Assembly: GCA_025449645.1 (NCBI GenBank) | Contig: JANWIY010000163.1 | Coordinates: 1 to 64,000, forward strand | Reading direction: 5' to 3' | Source of the DNA: Chitinophagaceae bacterium | GTDB lineage: Bacteria; Bacteroidota; Bacteroidia; Chitinophagales; Chitinophagaceae | DNA: 64,000 nucleotides | In this document: positions 62,514 through 64,000 of the stretch, piece after piece | How the letters are laid out: every line of letters begins with the position of its first letter | Numbering within the stretch: the first letter of the stretch is position 1 | Position numbers and translations under genes: made by a program | Notes under the pieces: model-generated | Databases searched by the model: none | The model's input: the letters and a program-made list of their open reading frames with translations, nothing else | Told to the model about the DNA's origin: nothing

Positions 62514-63566
62514 ATGAAACTAAAAAGTTTTTCTACTATCCTGATTTTTTCAATGGCTGTTTGTCTGGCTGCGACACTTACCAGCTGGACAAAAAAAACG
62601 TCTACCATTGACCCCGGTATCATTGGCCGTTCCGCAGAAAAAGGTTTGGTGCTCCTGCAAAAAAGCGGCTATAGCTTTATGCAACGGGGACATTGCGTAT
62701 CCTGTCATCACAATATTCTGACGGCCATGGCCCTGGAAAAAGCCAAACAAAAAGGGATTACATACAATGATTCATTGTCAAAGCAATGGATCAGGGGCAT
62801 GGAAATGGGGTTAAAGAATGTGTGTAATCTCAACCTGGTAAATGAATTCATCACAGCTAAGTTTATTGCGCCCTATATGCTTTTAGGACTCTATGCCGAG
62901 AAATATCCCGCCAGCAAAGCTACAGATATCGGGGTGGACTATCTCCTGGGACAGGCCCGGCCGGATGGCAGTTTCGGAGGCGAAGCCATGCGTGTGCCTT
63001 TGGAATCGGGGGATATACATTTAGCTGCCGTTGCCATTCGCGCAATCACCGTATATGCCCCATCATCACGGATGGCCAGGGTAAAGGAGGTCGTCAACCA
63101 AACAAGAGAATTTCTCGAGCAGGCCGATCCCTCCAACCAGCAGGAACTGGCATTTCAGTTAATGGGACTTCAATGGACCGGCGGAAGCACAGAAAAAAAA
63201 TCAGCAGTTGTTAAGAAATTAATTTCTCTGCAATGCGCCGATGGGGGTTGGGCCCAGTTGCCGACCCTTGCGAGTGATGCTTATGCAAGCGGAGAAGCAC
63301 TTTGTGCCTTGTACGAAAGTGGCATGGTTAAGGCCGATGATGAAGTGTATCAGAAGGGGATACTTTATTTACTAAAAACGCAGGACGGCGAGGGAGCCTG
63401 GGTTGTTCAAACGAGGGCAAGCCCCATTCAACCTTTCTTCAGCAGTTATTTCCCGCCTTATGATGAAAACCAGTATATTTCTGCCGCGGCCAGCAACTGG
63501 GCGGTGATGGCTTTGCTGAACGCGATTCCGGATAAATCATATGGCTCGCTAAGTGCGGAAAATTAA
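62514..63566 (+). CDS. Exported CxxCH protein with prenyltransferase/squalene-cyclase-like repeats
   Basis: The 350-residue protein has a signal peptide (about 1-24), a CVSCHHN motif (C61, C64, H65, H66), and then alpha-helical repeats with terpene-cyclase-type turns: YLLGQARPDGSFGG, LISLQCADGGWAQLPTLASDAYASGEAL and YLLKTQDGEGAW. The cyclase active-site DXDD motif is not seen, so cyclization is unlikely. The CxxCH could take heme (the window also has ccmE/ccmF) or a metal. I recall related proteins in Acidobacteria and Planctomycetes with ankyrin repeats and this domain in one chain; the function is unknown. Confidence 0.75.
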   Translation: MKLKSFSTILIFSMAVCLAATLTSWTKKTSTIDPGIIGRSAEKGLVLLQKSGYSFMQRGHCVSCHHNILTAMALEKAKQKGITYNDSLSKQWIRGMEMGLKNVCNLNLVNEFITAKFIAPYMLLGLYAEKYPASKATDIGVDYLLGQARPDGSFGGEAMRVPLESGDIHLAAVAIRAITVYAPSSRMARVKEVVNQTREFLEQADPSNQQELAFQLMGLQWTGGSTEKKSAVVKKLISLQCADGGWAQLPTLASDAYASGEALCALYESGMVKADDEVYQKGILYLLKTQDGEGAWVVQTRASPIQPFFSSYFPPYDENQYISAAASNWAVMALLNAIPDKSYGSLSAEN

Positions 63567-63646
63567 ATGAGCACGGATAGAAATGGCCAGGAAATAAATA
63601 TTCCGGCCTATTTTGTGCATTCAATTTTTACAAGCAAATTGAAATT

Positions 63647-64000
63647 ATGAATACAGGAAAGTTTGAATCCGGAAATCAGGCATCGCAGGAAATTCACCGC
63701 AGGAAATTTTTACAAACGGCGGGAATGGGCGTATTAGGCGCCGCAGTGCTTCCGGGACGGCTTTTTAAGGGGTTTGAAATTCCCTCATCCGCGCCCGCGA
63801 AAATCGGTTTACAACTCTACACTGTACGAAATGAGATCAGCCACGATATTGAGGGCACACTTCGCAGGGTTGCGTCATTTGGATTTGAGGCTGTTGAAAC
63901 AGCCTTCTGGCCGGAGCATGTTTCTATTCAGCAGGGCGGGAAATACCTGAAGGCAGCAGGACTTACAGTTTCCTCTGCACATGTGGAGATACCCATCGGG
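63647..64000 (+). CDS. Tat-exported sugar phosphate isomerase/epimerase family protein (3' end cut by window edge)
   Basis: The frame is open from the ATG at 63647 to the window end (118 codons). It has a twin-arginine signal (HRRKFLQTAGMGVLGAAVLPG, about residues 17-37). It then has the beginning of a TIM barrel of the xylose isomerase-like family (KIGLQLYTVRNEI ... LRRVASFGFEAVETAFW ... GLTVSSAHVEIP). Exported members act on sugars or cyclitols in the periplasm; the substrate is unknown. It is 80 bases downstream of the CxxCH protein gene, so it may belong to the same unit. Confidence 0.85.
   Translation, partial: MNTGKFESGNQASQEIHRRKFLQTAGMGVLGAAVLPGRLFKGFEIPSSAPAKIGLQLYTVRNEISHDIEGTLRRVASFGFEAVETAFWPEHVSIQQGGKYLKAAGLTVSSAHVEIPIG

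Noticed and set aside
62514-63566. CVSCHH motif as proof of a cytochrome c domain
   Set aside because: No cytochrome c fold follows: there is no suitable distal Met/His segment, and the rest is cyclase-like helical repeats. Heme attachment is left as a hypothesis only.
62514-63566. Active squalene/oxidosqualene cyclase
   Set aside because: The DXDD catalytic motif is not visible, the protein is about half the usual length, and it has a signal peptide.
1-64000. tRNA, rRNA, insertion sequence, prophage or integrative element
   Set aside because: I read the intergenic stretches and found no tRNA arms, no rRNA motifs, and no transposase, integrase or phage structural proteins.

Overview
The window reads as chromosomal DNA of a Bacteroidota member, most likely of the Chitinophagaceae or a close relative. 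The support is a SusC/SusD operon, TonB-dependent receptors with carboxypeptidase-type N-terminal domains, DUF5686, DUF4294 and GSCFA proteins, LytTR regulators, an ECF sigma factor paired with a trans-envelope barrel protein, and several promoters of the Bacteroidota type (TTTG-N19-TAnnTTTG). Genes are dense and intact. I found no rRNA, tRNA, CRISPR array, insertion sequence or prophage. About 48 protein genes are supported; the first and last are cut by the window edges.

Layout. 1-7262: DUF2130 protein, gamma-glutamyltranspeptidase, TonB-like protein, radical SAM protein, a small membrane protein and a formimidoylglutamase/arginase-family enzyme. 7395-11010: cytochrome c maturation genes ccmE and ccmF, then a DUF4294 protein. 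11254-17223: SusC-SusD-lipoprotein-lipoprotein operon, followed on the opposite strand by three regulators (AraC type and two paralogous LytTR proteins). 19786-22581: panC-panD-flippase-rfaE2 operon, divergent from a lone starch-synthase N-terminal domain protein and metK. 24970-31103: NUDIX hydrolase, RlmB, HMG-CoA lyase-like enzyme, GSCFA protein, a frameshifted coiled-coil protein, MiaE and a BioF-type synthase. 31108-43012: DUF5686 protein, penicillin acylase family hydrolase, TrhO, PurC, a TonB receptor and YchF. 43127-52464: SpmA/SpmB-like transporter, then an envelope cluster (OstA-like, MlaD, amidase, divergent LptD) with PlsC and Ung. 52574-58902: aldo/keto reductase, TMEM175-like channel, VOC protein, YdjM-like protein, DUF892 protein, GH51 arabinofuranosidase and a D-2-hydroxyacid dehydrogenase. 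58990-60911: ECF sigma factor with a membrane-plus-barrel partner. 61489-64000: ankyrin protein, CxxCH/terpene-cyclase-like protein and the start of a Tat-exported sugar isomerase-like protein.

The unusual layer is a set of dispersed intergenic repeats. R1 has arms built on GATGGT words flanking a shared core. R2 is an AT-rich TTTGAAAATG-type tandem. R3 is a TTTTTACTTTTTA-type tract. They sit exactly at gene borders and in several cases supply stop codons, a few C-terminal residues, or a TTG start codon. A relative of R1 lies inside the gamma-glutamyltranspeptidase reading frame.

The most rewarding gene-level targets are the sigma factor/double-membrane protein pair (58990-60911), the ankyrin plus CxxCH/cyclase-like exported pair (61489-63566), and the tandem LytTR proteins with degenerate receiver domains (17638-19201).
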